Assembly (NCBI GenBank): GCA_009726135.1
Contig: WLIQ01000006.1
Span: forward strand, 1 to 46,376
Direction of reading: 5' to 3'
DNA: 46,376 nucleotides
Source of the DNA: Actinomycetota bacterium
GTDB taxonomy: Bacteria > Actinomycetota > Actinomycetes > Nanopelagicales > Nanopelagicaceae
Part shown: piece after piece, positions 16,132 to 24,347 of the stretch
How the letters are laid out: every line of letters starts with the position of its first letter
Numbering within the stretch: position 1 is the first letter of the stretch
Position numbers and translations under genes: made by a program
The notes under the pieces: generated by a model
Told to the model about the DNA's origin: nothing
Databases searched by the model: none
The model's input: the letters and a program-made list of their open reading frames with translations, nothing else

Positions 16132-18240
16132 GTGTTTGAGAAGCTTGGAAAGTTTATTGTTAAGCGCAGCAAGCTAGTTCTTCTTAGCTTTGTAATTGCC
16201 ACGATTGTCGCTGGCGCAGTTGGATCCTTGTCTTTTGGCCGTCTTGATTCAGGTGGCTACTCAGACCTTAATAGCGATTCTGCAAAGGCTGCTAAATATG
16301 TTGTAGATGTATTCGGTGCCGAAGAACCAGTTGCAGTGATGGTTGTGGACTCTGCAACTTCTACAATTGATGATCCAGCTGTGGCAAGTACAGCAACTGA
16401 AATTGAAAAGAAGATTCAAGGCCATAAAGGAACCTCCAAAACTTACTCCTACTGGTCAACCGGTGGATCACCAACCATGAAGTCCAAAGATGGAAAAGCA
16501 GGCTTCATCTTGGTGTATTCAGATCTTGATGCTTTTGATTGGGATGGGCTTAGCTCACTAGGAGCATCATTGCAAGAAGAGTTTGATGGTAAGTATAAGA
16601 ACGTACATATTTACGCATCTGGCGCCGGGGTGATTACATATGCAATTAACCATAAGATTGAAAAAGACTTGATTCTTGCTGAATCAATTGCCATTCCTCT
16701 TACATTTCTCCTTCTTGTCTTTGTTTTTGGTGCTCTTGTCGCATCAGCAACACCACTATTTGTTGGTGTAACAGCGATTCTTGGATCTTTCTTTATCATT
16801 TACTTATTGACGCTATTCACGAACGTCAGCGTTTTTGCTCTCAATCTCATTACAGGTCTGGGGCTAGGGCTTGGCATCGACTATGCGTTGCTCATGGTGA
16901 ATCGATTCCGCGAAGAACTTCACAACGGACATAGCGTTGAAGAATCTGTCGTCACAACTGTTGCTACAGCAGGTAAGACAGTTTTCTACTCAGGGCTTAC
17001 TGTTTTTGTCACCATGGCATCACTGCTCTTCTTCCCACTTGAGTTCTTGAAATCATTTGGTTACGCAGGTGTTGCTGTCATTACATTTGCAGTCATCGGT
17101 GCCGTGATTGCTCTTCCTGCACTACTTGCTGTGCTTGGTCAAAAAGTTGATAAGGGCGTTGTGCGAAAGAGTGCAATAACCCCTAAAGAAGATGGACGTT
17201 GGGCACATACCGCACGCAATGTTATGCAACGTCCCGTTCCAGTTGTTCTTGCTTGTTTAGTTGTTTTAGGAATATTTGCTGCACCAGTTACTAGTATTTC
17301 TTTCGCGCAGGTCGACTCCAGGGTGTTACCTGCATCAAATCCAGCTGCAATTGCATCCCAAATAGTTGACACTCGCTTTGACGGATTAATTGGAAGTCCG
17401 ATTGAAGTTGTTGTGCCAAATGGTGTTGGACGAGAAAGTGAAATTACTACTTTCTTGGATAAGGTTAAAAAGGTCGACGGAATCGTTCGAGTTGGCGCAA
17501 TTGAGACCTACAAACAAGATATTCGAGTTCAGGTTATTTCCTCAGTGCCATCTCGAAGCACTGATTCATTACAGGTCATTCACGACATTAGAAGTCTAGA
17601 AAAACCTACTGGAACACTCATTGGTGGAGCAGCAGCTGATTTCACTGACTCGCAAGATGGAATTGCTAGAACGCTACCTCTTGCTTTGGGATGGATTGCA
17701 CTTACTGTTTTGATCCTTATCTTCGTATTTACTGGTTCAATAATTTTGCCGATTAAAGCGGTAATTTTAAATGCGCTTTCATTAGTTGCCACCCTTGGTG
17801 CAATTACTTGGATATTTATCGATGGCCATTTGAAGTGGTTGGTAGGTGATTTCACAGTCACTGGAACGTTAGATACCGGTTCAGTGATTCTTGTAGCTGT
17901 AGTCGTGTTTGGACTTTCAATGGACTACGAGCTCTTCTTGCTCTCACGTATCCGTGAAGAACATTTAAGTGGCAAGAGCAATGTTGAATCAGTAGCGGTC
18001 GGTTTACAACGTTCTGCTCGAATCATCACTGCTGCTGCACTTCTGCTGGCTGTAGTTTTCGCTGCCTTTATGACAAGTGGTGTCACATCAATCAAGATGT
18101 TGGGTTTTGGAGTTTCACTGGCTGTCATCTTGGATGCAACATTAGTTCGAGCATTATTGGTACCTGCATTGATGCGCTTATTCGGTGAACGTAACTGGTG
18201 GTCTCCAAAATGGATGCAAAAATTTACTCTTAGGCACTAA
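16132..18240 (+). CDS. MMPL-family RND-type membrane transporter
   Basis: 702 aa with the two-fold RND plan: one helix, an extracytoplasmic loop, five or six helices, then the same again. Signature segments are GLGLGIDYALLMVNRFREEL (about 241-260) and FGLSMDYELFLLSRIREEHL (about 598-617), each with the Asp-Tyr pair that carries protons in MmpL proteins. The start is GTG (16132), with AAAGGAG 9 nt upstream. MmpL-like proteins export lipids or small molecules using the proton gradient; the substrate here is unknown. It is the last chromosomal gene before the tRNA-Arg island. Confidence 0.9.
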   Translation: MFEKLGKFIVKRSKLVLLSFVIATIVAGAVGSLSFGRLDSGGYSDLNSDSAKAAKYVVDVFGAEEPVAVMVVDSATSTIDDPAVASTATEIEKKIQGHKGTSKTYSYWSTGGSPTMKSKDGKAGFILVYSDLDAFDWDGLSSLGASLQEEFDGKYKNVHIYASGAGVITYAINHKIEKDLILAESIAIPLTFLLLVFVFGALVASATPLFVGVTAILGSFFIIYLLTLFTNVSVFALNLITGLGLGLGIDYALLMVNRFREELHNGHSVEESVVTTVATAGKTVFYSGLTVFVTMASLLFFPLEFLKSFGYAGVAVITFAVIGAVIALPALLAVLGQKVDKGVVRKSAITPKEDGRWAHTARNVMQRPVPVVLACLVVLGIFAAPVTSISFAQVDSRVLPASNPAAIASQIVDTRFDGLIGSPIEVVVPNGVGRESEITTFLDKVKKVDGIVRVGAIETYKQDIRVQVISSVPSRSTDSLQVIHDIRSLEKPTGTLIGGAAADFTDSQDGIARTLPLALGWIALTVLILIFVFTGSIILPIKAVILNALSLVATLGAITWIFIDGHLKWLVGDFTVTGTLDTGSVILVAVVVFGLSMDYELFLLSRIREEHLSGKSNVESVAVGLQRSARIITAAALLLAVVFAAFMTSGVTSIKMLGFGVSLAVILDATLVRALLVPALMRLFGERNWWSPKWMQKFTLRH

Positions 18241-18249
18241 TTTAAGAAC

Positions 18250-18297
18250 GTGTCCCCGGCGGGAGTTGAACCTGCGACCTACCGCTTAGGAGGCGGT
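18250..18297 (-). repeat. distal attachment site: orphan 3' fragment of tRNA-Arg
   Basis: 48 bp identical to 24348-24395. It contains tRNA nucleotides 27-73 (anticodon arm, variable loop, T-arm, 3' acceptor strand) plus one flanking base. The 5' part of the tRNA is missing, so it cannot make a working tRNA. Bases on both sides differ from the other copy, which fixes the repeat limits. Confidence 0.92.
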
Positions 18298-18401
18298 AGG
18301 AAAAACATCAATTCTTAGCTAGTTTGAATAGAAATCTTACGTTTCACGCTTAAATAGTGGCAAAAGTGAAAATCTCAATTACCACTATGTATCGCTTTGT
18401 T

Positions 18402-18477
18402 CATGGGAATCTATGGGAAAACTACCCTCACCCAAAGAATTTCTCCCCCGAAAGATAGCAGTTATGGGAATTCCCAT
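18402..18477. repeat. left-end ATGGGAA repeats, probable recombinase arm sites
   Basis: ATGGGAA occurs at 18403-18409 and 18413-18419 (10-bp phase, the second within CTATGGGAAAA). It occurs again at 18464-18470, where it forms a perfect palindrome ATGGGAATTCCCAT (18464-18477). The same CTATGGGAAAA string is found twice inside the other island end. Short repeats in helical phase beside the core site are typical arm-type sites for tyrosine integrases. The rest of 18298-18560 shows no gene. Confidence 0.6.
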
Positions 18478-18560
18478 GACTATTTATTTCTTTGTGATTT
18501 TTAGACAACGGGAATTAAAAATGCTTGGGTAAGGGCCTATCCAATAAACCTACATTGAGT

Positions 18561-19592
18561 TCACTTGTTGGAATCTGTCGATGGCCTGTCGAGCAGACGA
18601 CGTGGGTTGTGTACCAATAATTGCTGGATAACTTCCTCTGAGAAGTTGTATTCACTCTTAAGTGAAGGAACTACACGGCGTAACAGATGTTCATAACCCA
18701 TACCGCCGTAGTGTCGCAGTTGCGCTTTGGTCCAAACGTCGCAAGCGATAAGAAGGCTGGAGGCCCAACCTTCGTTGACGAGTGCCGCAAGGTGTTCAAA
18801 GCGCTCAAGGTCGCTAGGTGCTTTGAATATACCTAAATAGAATTCTTCTCCGAACGTGTCGTACTCAACCACGGCTCCAGCTTGGAGCACCGACCGGTGA
18901 TAACCGAGGTCTAGACGCTCGTCCATGTGGCTGAAGATAACGCGATCAGGTGCAACACCGTGCTCCGTGAGGAGAGAGAGGATGTCGAGTGCGTGTTCGC
19001 CTCGCGCATCAAGGTGCACATTGACTGCTGCACCGGTGTGCTGTGCGGCTATTCCAGCGGCATGCAGAACCTTTATTTCGCGAGAAGTTATGGGGCTGCC
19101 AGTACCAATTTCACCAATAAGTGCTGATTTAATCCCTGTTTCACCAACACCAATAGTGAGTTCTCTTATTAATCCGTGTGCCAACTCATCCACGGTGGAT
19201 GTATCCACGAAAGCTGGATGTGCATCATGTACGTAATAACCAGTTCCGGCCATAATGTGGAGACCTGTCCGCTCCGAGATTTCAACTAGTTGCTCGACTC
19301 TTCGTCCGAACCCCTCACTGGTCAAGTCGACGAGGCCAGTTCCTCCCATCGCAGCGAATCGATTCAGTTCGGTCACTGCAATCTCAGGATCATCGATTAT
19401 TAGGTTGTCACGAAGACTCAGCAGATTCCATCTGACAAAACCGAGGTTTTCCATGGTGACCATCGGGTCATCCGGGTAGGGCTCGCGAGGTGGAGTCAGC
19501 CAAACTGTTGCATCAACAAAGACATGCTCATGCATGCTAGTAACGCCAAGGGTGTCGGCTTCAATGGGGCCGAGAACTGTCTGTATGGGCAT
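18561..19592 (-). CDS. phosphotriesterase-family (PTER/Php-type) binuclear metal hydrolase
   Basis: 343-aa amidohydrolase-fold enzyme. All metal ligands are visible: HEH (His21, His23), bridging Glu161 in IGEIGTGSP, His193 in NVHLD, His222 in FSHMDE and Asp285 in ACDVW. Glu rather than carboxylated Lys as bridge puts it with PTER/Php-type proteins, not with true phosphotriesterases or PLL lactonases. Mammalian PTER has been reported to hydrolyse N-acetyltaurine; bacterial members are mostly uncharacterised. Cytosolic; no signal peptide. It lies 12 nt after the M24 gene and is last in the island operon. The substrate is unknown; a small N-acyl amine, ester or lactone is possible. Confidence 0.85.
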   Translation of the reverse strand: MPIQTVLGPIEADTLGVTSMHEHVFVDATVWLTPPREPYPDDPMVTMENLGFVRWNLLSLRDNLIIDDPEIAVTELNRFAAMGGTGLVDLTSEGFGRRVEQLVEISERTGLHIMAGTGYYVHDAHPAFVDTSTVDELAHGLIRELTIGVGETGIKSALIGEIGTGSPITSREIKVLHAAGIAAQHTGAAVNVHLDARGEHALDILSLLTEHGVAPDRVIFSHMDERLDLGYHRSVLQAGAVVEYDTFGEEFYLGIFKAPSDLERFEHLAALVNEGWASSLLIACDVWTKAQLRHYGGMGYEHLLRRVVPSLKSEYNFSEEVIQQLLVHNPRRLLDRPSTDSNK

Positions 19593-19604
19593 TTTTCTAT
19601 CTCT

Positions 19605-20798
19605 CTATTCGATGATTATTAATGGTTCGTCATACGCAGGTGGCACCAGTGAACGTGCACCACCCGGCTCTATAACAAAATTATCTTCAAGCTTAAGGAC
19701 ATATGTACCTTCGGCCGTTGTCACTCGTGTCTCTGGCTCTAGAGAAATTACATTTCCAATCTCGAGAACTTTGTCATCGTCCATGAGGTGACCTCGGTAA
19801 ACAGTCGGGACCTCACAGGAACGAAGGCCAATACCATGGCCCATTGAGTAAGGAGTTCCAGGCAAACCATGAGATATTAAGTAGCTATTCACCGCAGAAT
19901 CAATTAGAGAAACTCTTACTCCAGCATTAGCAATTTCTTGGCCAATGCGAAGAGCATCTTGAAGAACTTTATAAGCAGCACTTACTGTGGTGTCTGGTTC
20001 GCCAACGAAGCAAGTGCGAGTCAAGTCTGAGGCGTAGCCGCCCACTCCATAACAACCTACATCGATAAAGAATGCACCCCGTGGACCTACTTCTACCCCC
20101 TGTGGAAACCAACTTTCGGATCCTCGAACATTACACATAGAGTGCGTGAATGCTTCCGCCCCACCAGATAGTTGTCCGGCTGCAATCTGTCCAAGAATCC
20201 ATGCGTCTGTGTTGTGCTTAGAAGCCTGACTGAAAGCTTTGTGAATAGTGTCGATATTTAATTCGCCCGCCAACTCGAGAAGGCGAATCTCCACCTTCTC
20301 CTTCACTGCGCGCAATTCGAAAAGCTCTTTCTCAACGCCAACTATTTCAATGTCTGGAAACTTTTCAGTTAATCCCTGAAGTATGTTCCAGGGAATCCGA
20401 TCAAATCCCACGCGCTTTGCTCGCCCTCGAAGGAGTTCGAAACCGATATGTTCTATCCAATAGTGCGGGTGCAGCGAGGCGGGAGACCAAGAAGGCACGG
20501 GCACACGTCTCAGAATTGGTTTGTTCTGCCCATCAAGTAATTCTTCTTGATCTACATCAGGCACGAGCATTACGCCTTCTGCCTCGCGACTGAAAACTAG
20601 TGCGCACCAGTCATTAGCCTCGGAAACTAGCAAACTGCGGTAGTCGGTGGCGTAGCGAATCTGGTCGTGCCCTGTAAGAATCAGGTGATCGAGATTTAGA
20701 TTGTTCATTAACTCTACGACGCGAGAGGTTCGAGATCGTCGCATGCTCTGCAGATCAATGAGTGAAGGTTCGTTGAGACTCTTCCTGATAGAAGTCAC
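19605..20798 (-). CDS. M24 metallopeptidase (Xaa-Pro dipeptidase/aminopeptidase-like)
   Basis: 397 aa with a creatinase-type N-terminal domain (about 20-155) and a pita-bread catalytic domain (about 165-385). All five metal ligands are present: Asp246 (FFIDVG), Asp258 (YASDLTRT), His321 (GHGIG), Glu354 (SLEPE) and Glu371 (KLEDNF). It should thus be a dinuclear metal hydrolase rather than a metal-free creatinase. The start is GTG (20796-20798) without a good ribosome binding site; an internal ATG 18 codons later is an alternative. It is placed between the permease and the PTE-like enzyme, fitting cleavage of an imported dipeptide-like compound. Cytosolic. Confidence 0.87.
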   Translation of the reverse strand: MTSIRKSLNEPSLIDLQSMRRSRTSRVVELMNNLNLDHLILTGHDQIRYATDYRSLLVSEANDWCALVFSREAEGVMLVPDVDQEELLDGQNKPILRRVPVPSWSPASLHPHYWIEHIGFELLRGRAKRVGFDRIPWNILQGLTEKFPDIEIVGVEKELFELRAVKEKVEIRLLELAGELNIDTIHKAFSQASKHNTDAWILGQIAAGQLSGGAEAFTHSMCNVRGSESWFPQGVEVGPRGAFFIDVGCYGVGGYASDLTRTCFVGEPDTTVSAAYKVLQDALRIGQEIANAGVRVSLIDSAVNSYLISHGLPGTPYSMGHGIGLRSCEVPTVYRGHLMDDDKVLEIGNVISLEPETRVTTAEGTYVLKLEDNFVIEPGGARSLVPPAYDEPLIIIE

Positions 20799-20880
20799 AC
20801 TAATGACTCAAATCTATCTGGCGGTGTATTCATGACCGCCCCAGTTGTCCAGTTAAGGATCTGGCTGCGTTCACGAAGTA

Positions 20881-22293
20881 TCACTTGTGTCGTGTAGCTA
20901 GAACGCTCTTTCTAACAATCACACCTAGAACAAGCACAATAGCCCAACCTGTAAACGCGCCCCAGTTTTGCCACCATGGAATGTCTGGCGTTCTAGGCCA
21001 TAAAATGACCGGAATCATGAAAATGAGCCACAAAAGAGCGGCTGCATTCACCGACGAATGCCATCGAGGCAACTCGTTCTTATCAATTACGTTACCGCGG
21101 CGACGCGCGATCATGGTTCCCACAACTGGGAAGAAGAAGACTATGTAATATCCTGCAGTTGCCAAAGCCAGCAACATGATGTAAATGCCCGAACCAGTAA
21201 AGACGAATAACGCTGAAGAGATCACACCAGTCACTAGGACCGCGTTCACCGGCATCTGAGTATTACTCATCTTGACTAGGAAGGCCGACTTCGGGAGGTC
21301 GTTATCTCGCGCAAAAGCCCAGATCATGCGTGCCGCTGCCGCTTGGACAGCAACAAGACACGCTACGAACGCAATCGTGAAATCAAACAATACGGCATTG
21401 ACTAACCATGATGGCCAGATTGCCGACAATGTAAAGACGATAGGATCGGCGACTTTCCCAGCCACAACTTCTTGAAGGTTTGGGATAGCCAAGATAAATG
21501 CAAAGCCCGCATATGCCACAGTGATTCCGACGGCAATTAGGGATAGTAAAATTCCTCTAGGAACATCCCGGTGAGGGTTTTTAACCTCTTCTGCGATTGA
21601 GGCGGCACTGTCGAAACCAATCAGACCCCATGCGGCATAGGCCATGGCGATCACAATCGGCGCATACATTAAATGCGACCATCCAGGGAAGCTCAGCCCT
21701 TGGCTAAATACACTGAGATCGTTCTTACGATAAAAGAACAATAAAACTGTACCAAGACCCAAAGAGCCAACGACCTCAGCCCAAACACACAAGGTCACGA
21801 AGATATGCAAAACCCTCTTCCCCCAAGCGTTAGCAATCGTAGAGAACATAATCAAAACTAGAGAGGAGATGACAAGTTGAGTCTGGCTTGCCCCCTTTAT
21901 GCCAAGCAAAGGCAAAGTAAACTGTGAGGCCTGCAAGGCAATAATTGATAGAGCTACAACCATTGTCACGATGTAGATCCAGCCATGGAACCAGCCCCAT
22001 CCTTCACTGACCAGACGTCTGGACCACTGGTAGCTACTACCCTCGAAAGGCCATCGGCGAGCAAGGGGGAAGAAGCTCAGTGCAACCAATGATTGACCTA
22101 ACAGTGTGATTACGAAGCCCCACCAGAACCCAGGGCCTACTGTTGTTAGCCCCAGAGCTAGAACTCCAAAGAGGGCCACAATTGGCGAGATAAAAGCAAA
22201 ACCTAACGCGAAGGAGTTCCAGAGTGTGAGGTCGCGCTTGAGTCGCGGATCGTCCTGCTCGTTTAGGCCGGAAGAGCTTTGGTGAGTAGACAT
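20881..22293 (-). CDS. APC-superfamily amino acid/amine permease
   Basis: 470 aa with about 12 transmembrane helices. The first helix region NSFALGFAFISPIVALFGVL and the segment GLIGFDSAASIAEEVKNPHRDVPRG are characteristic of the amino acid/choline (ACT) branch, which includes GABA permeases such as yeast Uga4 and bacterial relatives. It probably imports an amino acid, amine or dipeptide-like solute by proton or sodium symport. AAGGGGAA lies about 9 nt before the ATG. First gene of the island operon; a CRP-type palindrome lies about 120 bp upstream. 82 nt separate it from the M24 gene. Confidence 0.88.
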   Translation of the reverse strand: MSTHQSSSGLNEQDDPRLKRDLTLWNSFALGFAFISPIVALFGVLALGLTTVGPGFWWGFVITLLGQSLVALSFFPLARRWPFEGSSYQWSRRLVSEGWGWFHGWIYIVTMVVALSIIALQASQFTLPLLGIKGASQTQLVISSLVLIMFSTIANAWGKRVLHIFVTLCVWAEVVGSLGLGTVLLFFYRKNDLSVFSQGLSFPGWSHLMYAPIVIAMAYAAWGLIGFDSAASIAEEVKNPHRDVPRGILLSLIAVGITVAYAGFAFILAIPNLQEVVAGKVADPIVFTLSAIWPSWLVNAVLFDFTIAFVACLVAVQAAAARMIWAFARDNDLPKSAFLVKMSNTQMPVNAVLVTGVISSALFVFTGSGIYIMLLALATAGYYIVFFFPVVGTMIARRRGNVIDKNELPRWHSSVNAAALLWLIFMIPVILWPRTPDIPWWQNWGAFTGWAIVLVLGVIVRKSVLATRHK

Positions 22294-22376
22294 TTGTTTA
22301 TTCCCCTTAATCCTGGTTTCAAGAAACTCGTTCCAACCAAAGGCTATGGATGAGCCTGTGAAATAAAACGCTTTAA

Positions 22377-22400
22377 CTATAACGCCCCACTAAGTTATAG
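22377..22400. repeat. inverted repeat CTATAAC-N10-GTTATAG
   Basis: Perfect 7-bp arms, CTATAAC (22377-22383) and GTTATAG (22394-22400), about 85-105 bp before the permease start. Read on the minus strand, TATAAC at 22399-22394 is a good -10 element, so the repeat may be an operator overlapping the permease promoter. Confidence 0.4.
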
Positions 22401-22410
22401 CAATCAAGGA

Positions 22411-22432
22411 TAATGTGATTTGCGTCACATTA
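22411..22432. promoter_or_regulatory. CRP/GlxR-type binding site
   Basis: Perfect palindrome TAATGTGA-N6-TCACATTA (spacer TTTGCG) containing the full cAMP-receptor-protein consensus TGTGA-N6-TCACA, also the GlxR consensus in actinobacteria. It lies just upstream of the proposed permease -10 element, fitting activation of the minus-strand operon. It is about 300 bp from the S12 start. Confidence 0.75.
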
Positions 22433-22696
22433 AATGTATTTTTCCTACTGGCTTATTTTCTACTCACATACGTGACCTCTACAAAGGTATTCCGCTTCGC
22501 TCCCTAGATGCCAGATCTCGCAACAAATTCATCCACTTCTCTGGATACGTGTGCGCATCTCCAAACCTACCTAATCCTTACCTATAAGCTTTCAAAAAGA
22601 ATCTCCGCAAGGCTTCGTGCATGAAATTACCTCCTGAAATTAGCGGGAATACCCAATTCAAATTGAAAAAGAATTTGTGTCCCTAACAGATAGGCA

Positions 22697-22725
22697 TTGA
22701 AAACTGCTTGATAGGCCACTAACCT
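22697..22725 (+). promoter_or_regulatory. promoter of the S12 hydrolase gene (leaderless)
   Basis: TTGAAA (22697-22702), a 17-nt spacer and TAACCT (22720-22725), then 6 nt to the ATG. Spacing is ideal for a housekeeping sigma factor, with transcription starting at about the first base of the start codon. No ribosome binding site is present, which agrees with leaderless translation. Confidence 0.6.
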
Positions 22726-22731
22726 TCTAAA

Positions 22732-24117
22732 ATGTCTCATCAAGAAATAATTCAATTTTCCTTAAATGAATTTGAAAACCTCAAGTCTGAGAAAAAAATC
22801 CCTGGTATTGCTTTTGGTTTAATGCACGACGGAAAACTTATCTATTCATCTGGATTGGGCGAAAGTGTTATTGGGAGTGGGAGTCAACCGACTTCAGATA
22901 CAGTTTTTCGCATCGCCTCTATGACTAAGAGTTTCACAGCCAAGGCCATCTTACTTTTACGCGATAGAGGCTTATTGCAACTTGACACATCAATAACTAC
23001 ATATCTTCCTTGGACTGCAACGATCGGGTTACCTGTTGATTCTGCTCCAATAACTATACGCAATCTTTTAACCATGGGGGCTGGACTTCCATACGACGAT
23101 CCATGGGGAGATAGGCAAGAAAGCTTACCGGTCTCTGATTTTGATGAAATCGTTAAAAAAGGGTTGGCATTCAATAGGAAAGTTAACACTGGATTCGAAT
23201 ATTCAAATTTGGGATATGCGCTACTTGGCAGAATCATCTCAATGGTGGCTGGAGAAGATTTTGAACAGTTTATGAAGCGAGAAATTATTGATCCATTGGA
23301 AATGAAGGCTTCGACTTACATAACAGAGGCCGTGCAAGATGAATTCCGCGCAATGGGTTATGCAAAGTTTGCTTCAGGACTAAGTCCTGAAGCACCAACT
23401 AAAAATGGTGCTTTTACCCCTATGGGTGGATTGCACAGCAGCGTGAATGATTTAGCAAAGTGGGTTTCCACATTTCAACTAAACAACAAAACAGAGGAAC
23501 AAACTCCTTATCGGTATTCTCATTCCGTAGTGGCAAAAGCACTAAATGGGCACCCAGAAAGAATAATTGTAAGTTCATACGGATTTGGATTATTTATCGA
23601 TGATGACACAGAACTTGGTCGATTTGTTTACCACTCTGGAGGTTATCCGGGTTTTGGTTCTCACATGCGATGGCATCCAGAGTCCGGTTGGGCAATCATC
23701 GCTTTAGGAAATCTGACTTATGCACCTATGAGTATTGCCTCTACAAATATCATGAATTATTGTGCTGAAATACACATGAAAACTAGTAAACCAAAGATTG
23801 ATATTGGCGCTTATACACAAGCGGCCATGATTTCTGTTAATACGCTAATAAACGATTGGGATGATTCTGTTGCAGACAAGTGGTTTGCTGTAAATATGGA
23901 TTTGGATCAACCGCGTGAGGAGCGGATTGCGGCACTAAGGATATTGACATCTGGAAATTCTAATTGGAAACCGGTGGAAGATTCACTCACTACACCCACC
24001 ATATCTTTCGCAAAATGGAAGATGGAAAACGACGGAGGCATCATTGAAGTGGAGATGCTTATGAGTCCTGAGAAATTCCCTAAGATTCAGAGATTAATTT
24101 TTTTGCCAGCCCATTGA
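22732..24117 (+). CDS. serine hydrolase of the beta-lactamase/S12 family
   Basis: 461 aa, class-C-beta-lactamase fold. The nucleophile motif SMTK (Ser63, Lys66), the second motif Y157-S-N159 and the third motif His301-Ser-Gly are in the right order and spacing. No signal peptide, so it is cytosolic and not a classical secreted beta-lactamase; relatives include D-aminopeptidases, esterases and amide hydrolases. A lipocalin-like or extra C-terminal domain (about 355-461) follows the catalytic part. It stands alone on the plus strand, divergent from the permease operon. Its AT-rich composition differs from that operon, suggesting separate acquisition. Confidence 0.88.
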   Translation: MSHQEIIQFSLNEFENLKSEKKIPGIAFGLMHDGKLIYSSGLGESVIGSGSQPTSDTVFRIASMTKSFTAKAILLLRDRGLLQLDTSITTYLPWTATIGLPVDSAPITIRNLLTMGAGLPYDDPWGDRQESLPVSDFDEIVKKGLAFNRKVNTGFEYSNLGYALLGRIISMVAGEDFEQFMKREIIDPLEMKASTYITEAVQDEFRAMGYAKFASGLSPEAPTKNGAFTPMGGLHSSVNDLAKWVSTFQLNNKTEEQTPYRYSHSVVAKALNGHPERIIVSSYGFGLFIDDDTELGRFVYHSGGYPGFGSHMRWHPESGWAIIALGNLTYAPMSIASTNIMNYCAEIHMKTSKPKIDIGAYTQAAMISVNTLINDWDDSVADKWFAVNMDLDQPREERIAALRILTSGNSNWKPVEDSLTTPTISFAKWKMENDGGIIEVEMLMSPEKFPKIQRLIFLPAH

Positions 24118-24270
24118 ATGTAGCTCTTGAATGTCGACAGTTTTGCTTTGTATTTCGTTCGTGTGTGTTCATATTATTTAACTGTGCGCGGGCAGATGAT
24201 TGGCGCACTCGATTTAGCAATAATTTATGAACATTCTGATACAACTTGGTAGAACTTGACATATTGCGGT

Positions 24271-24292
24271 CTATGGGAAAATCTATGGGAAA
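24271..24292. repeat. right-end ATGGGAA repeats, probable recombinase arm sites
   Basis: CTATGGGAAAA at 24271-24281 and again at 24283-24293 in near-tandem (12-bp period), about 55 bp inside the right attachment site. The same motif occurs at the left end. An 8-bp inverted repeat TCTTCGCG/CGCGAAGA (24295-24302, 24336-24343) lies between it and the tRNA. No gene seen in 24118-24347. Confidence 0.6.
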
Positions 24293-24347
24293 AATCTTCG
24301 CGGTTGCTTGCATTTTCAATAACTCCGTTATTTCACGCGAAGAATAA

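Larger units (their letters stand above)
22294..22731. other. divergent regulatory region of the island (438 bp, no gene seen)
   Basis: Control region between the permease (minus) and the S12 hydrolase (plus). It holds a CTATAAC/GTTATAG inverted repeat, a CRP-type palindrome and a TTGAAA/TAACCT promoter, listed separately. I found no convincing ORF or RNA fold in the middle part (about 22435-22690). Confidence 0.6.

Noticed and set aside
18251-18297. A second tRNA-Arg gene
   Set aside because: Only nucleotides 27-73 are present; the 5' acceptor strand and D-arm are replaced by unrelated sequence, so it is an attachment-site remnant.
22732-24117. Antibiotic-resistance beta-lactamase
   Set aside because: No signal peptide and the motifs fit the broad S12 hydrolase group; nothing supports a resistance role.
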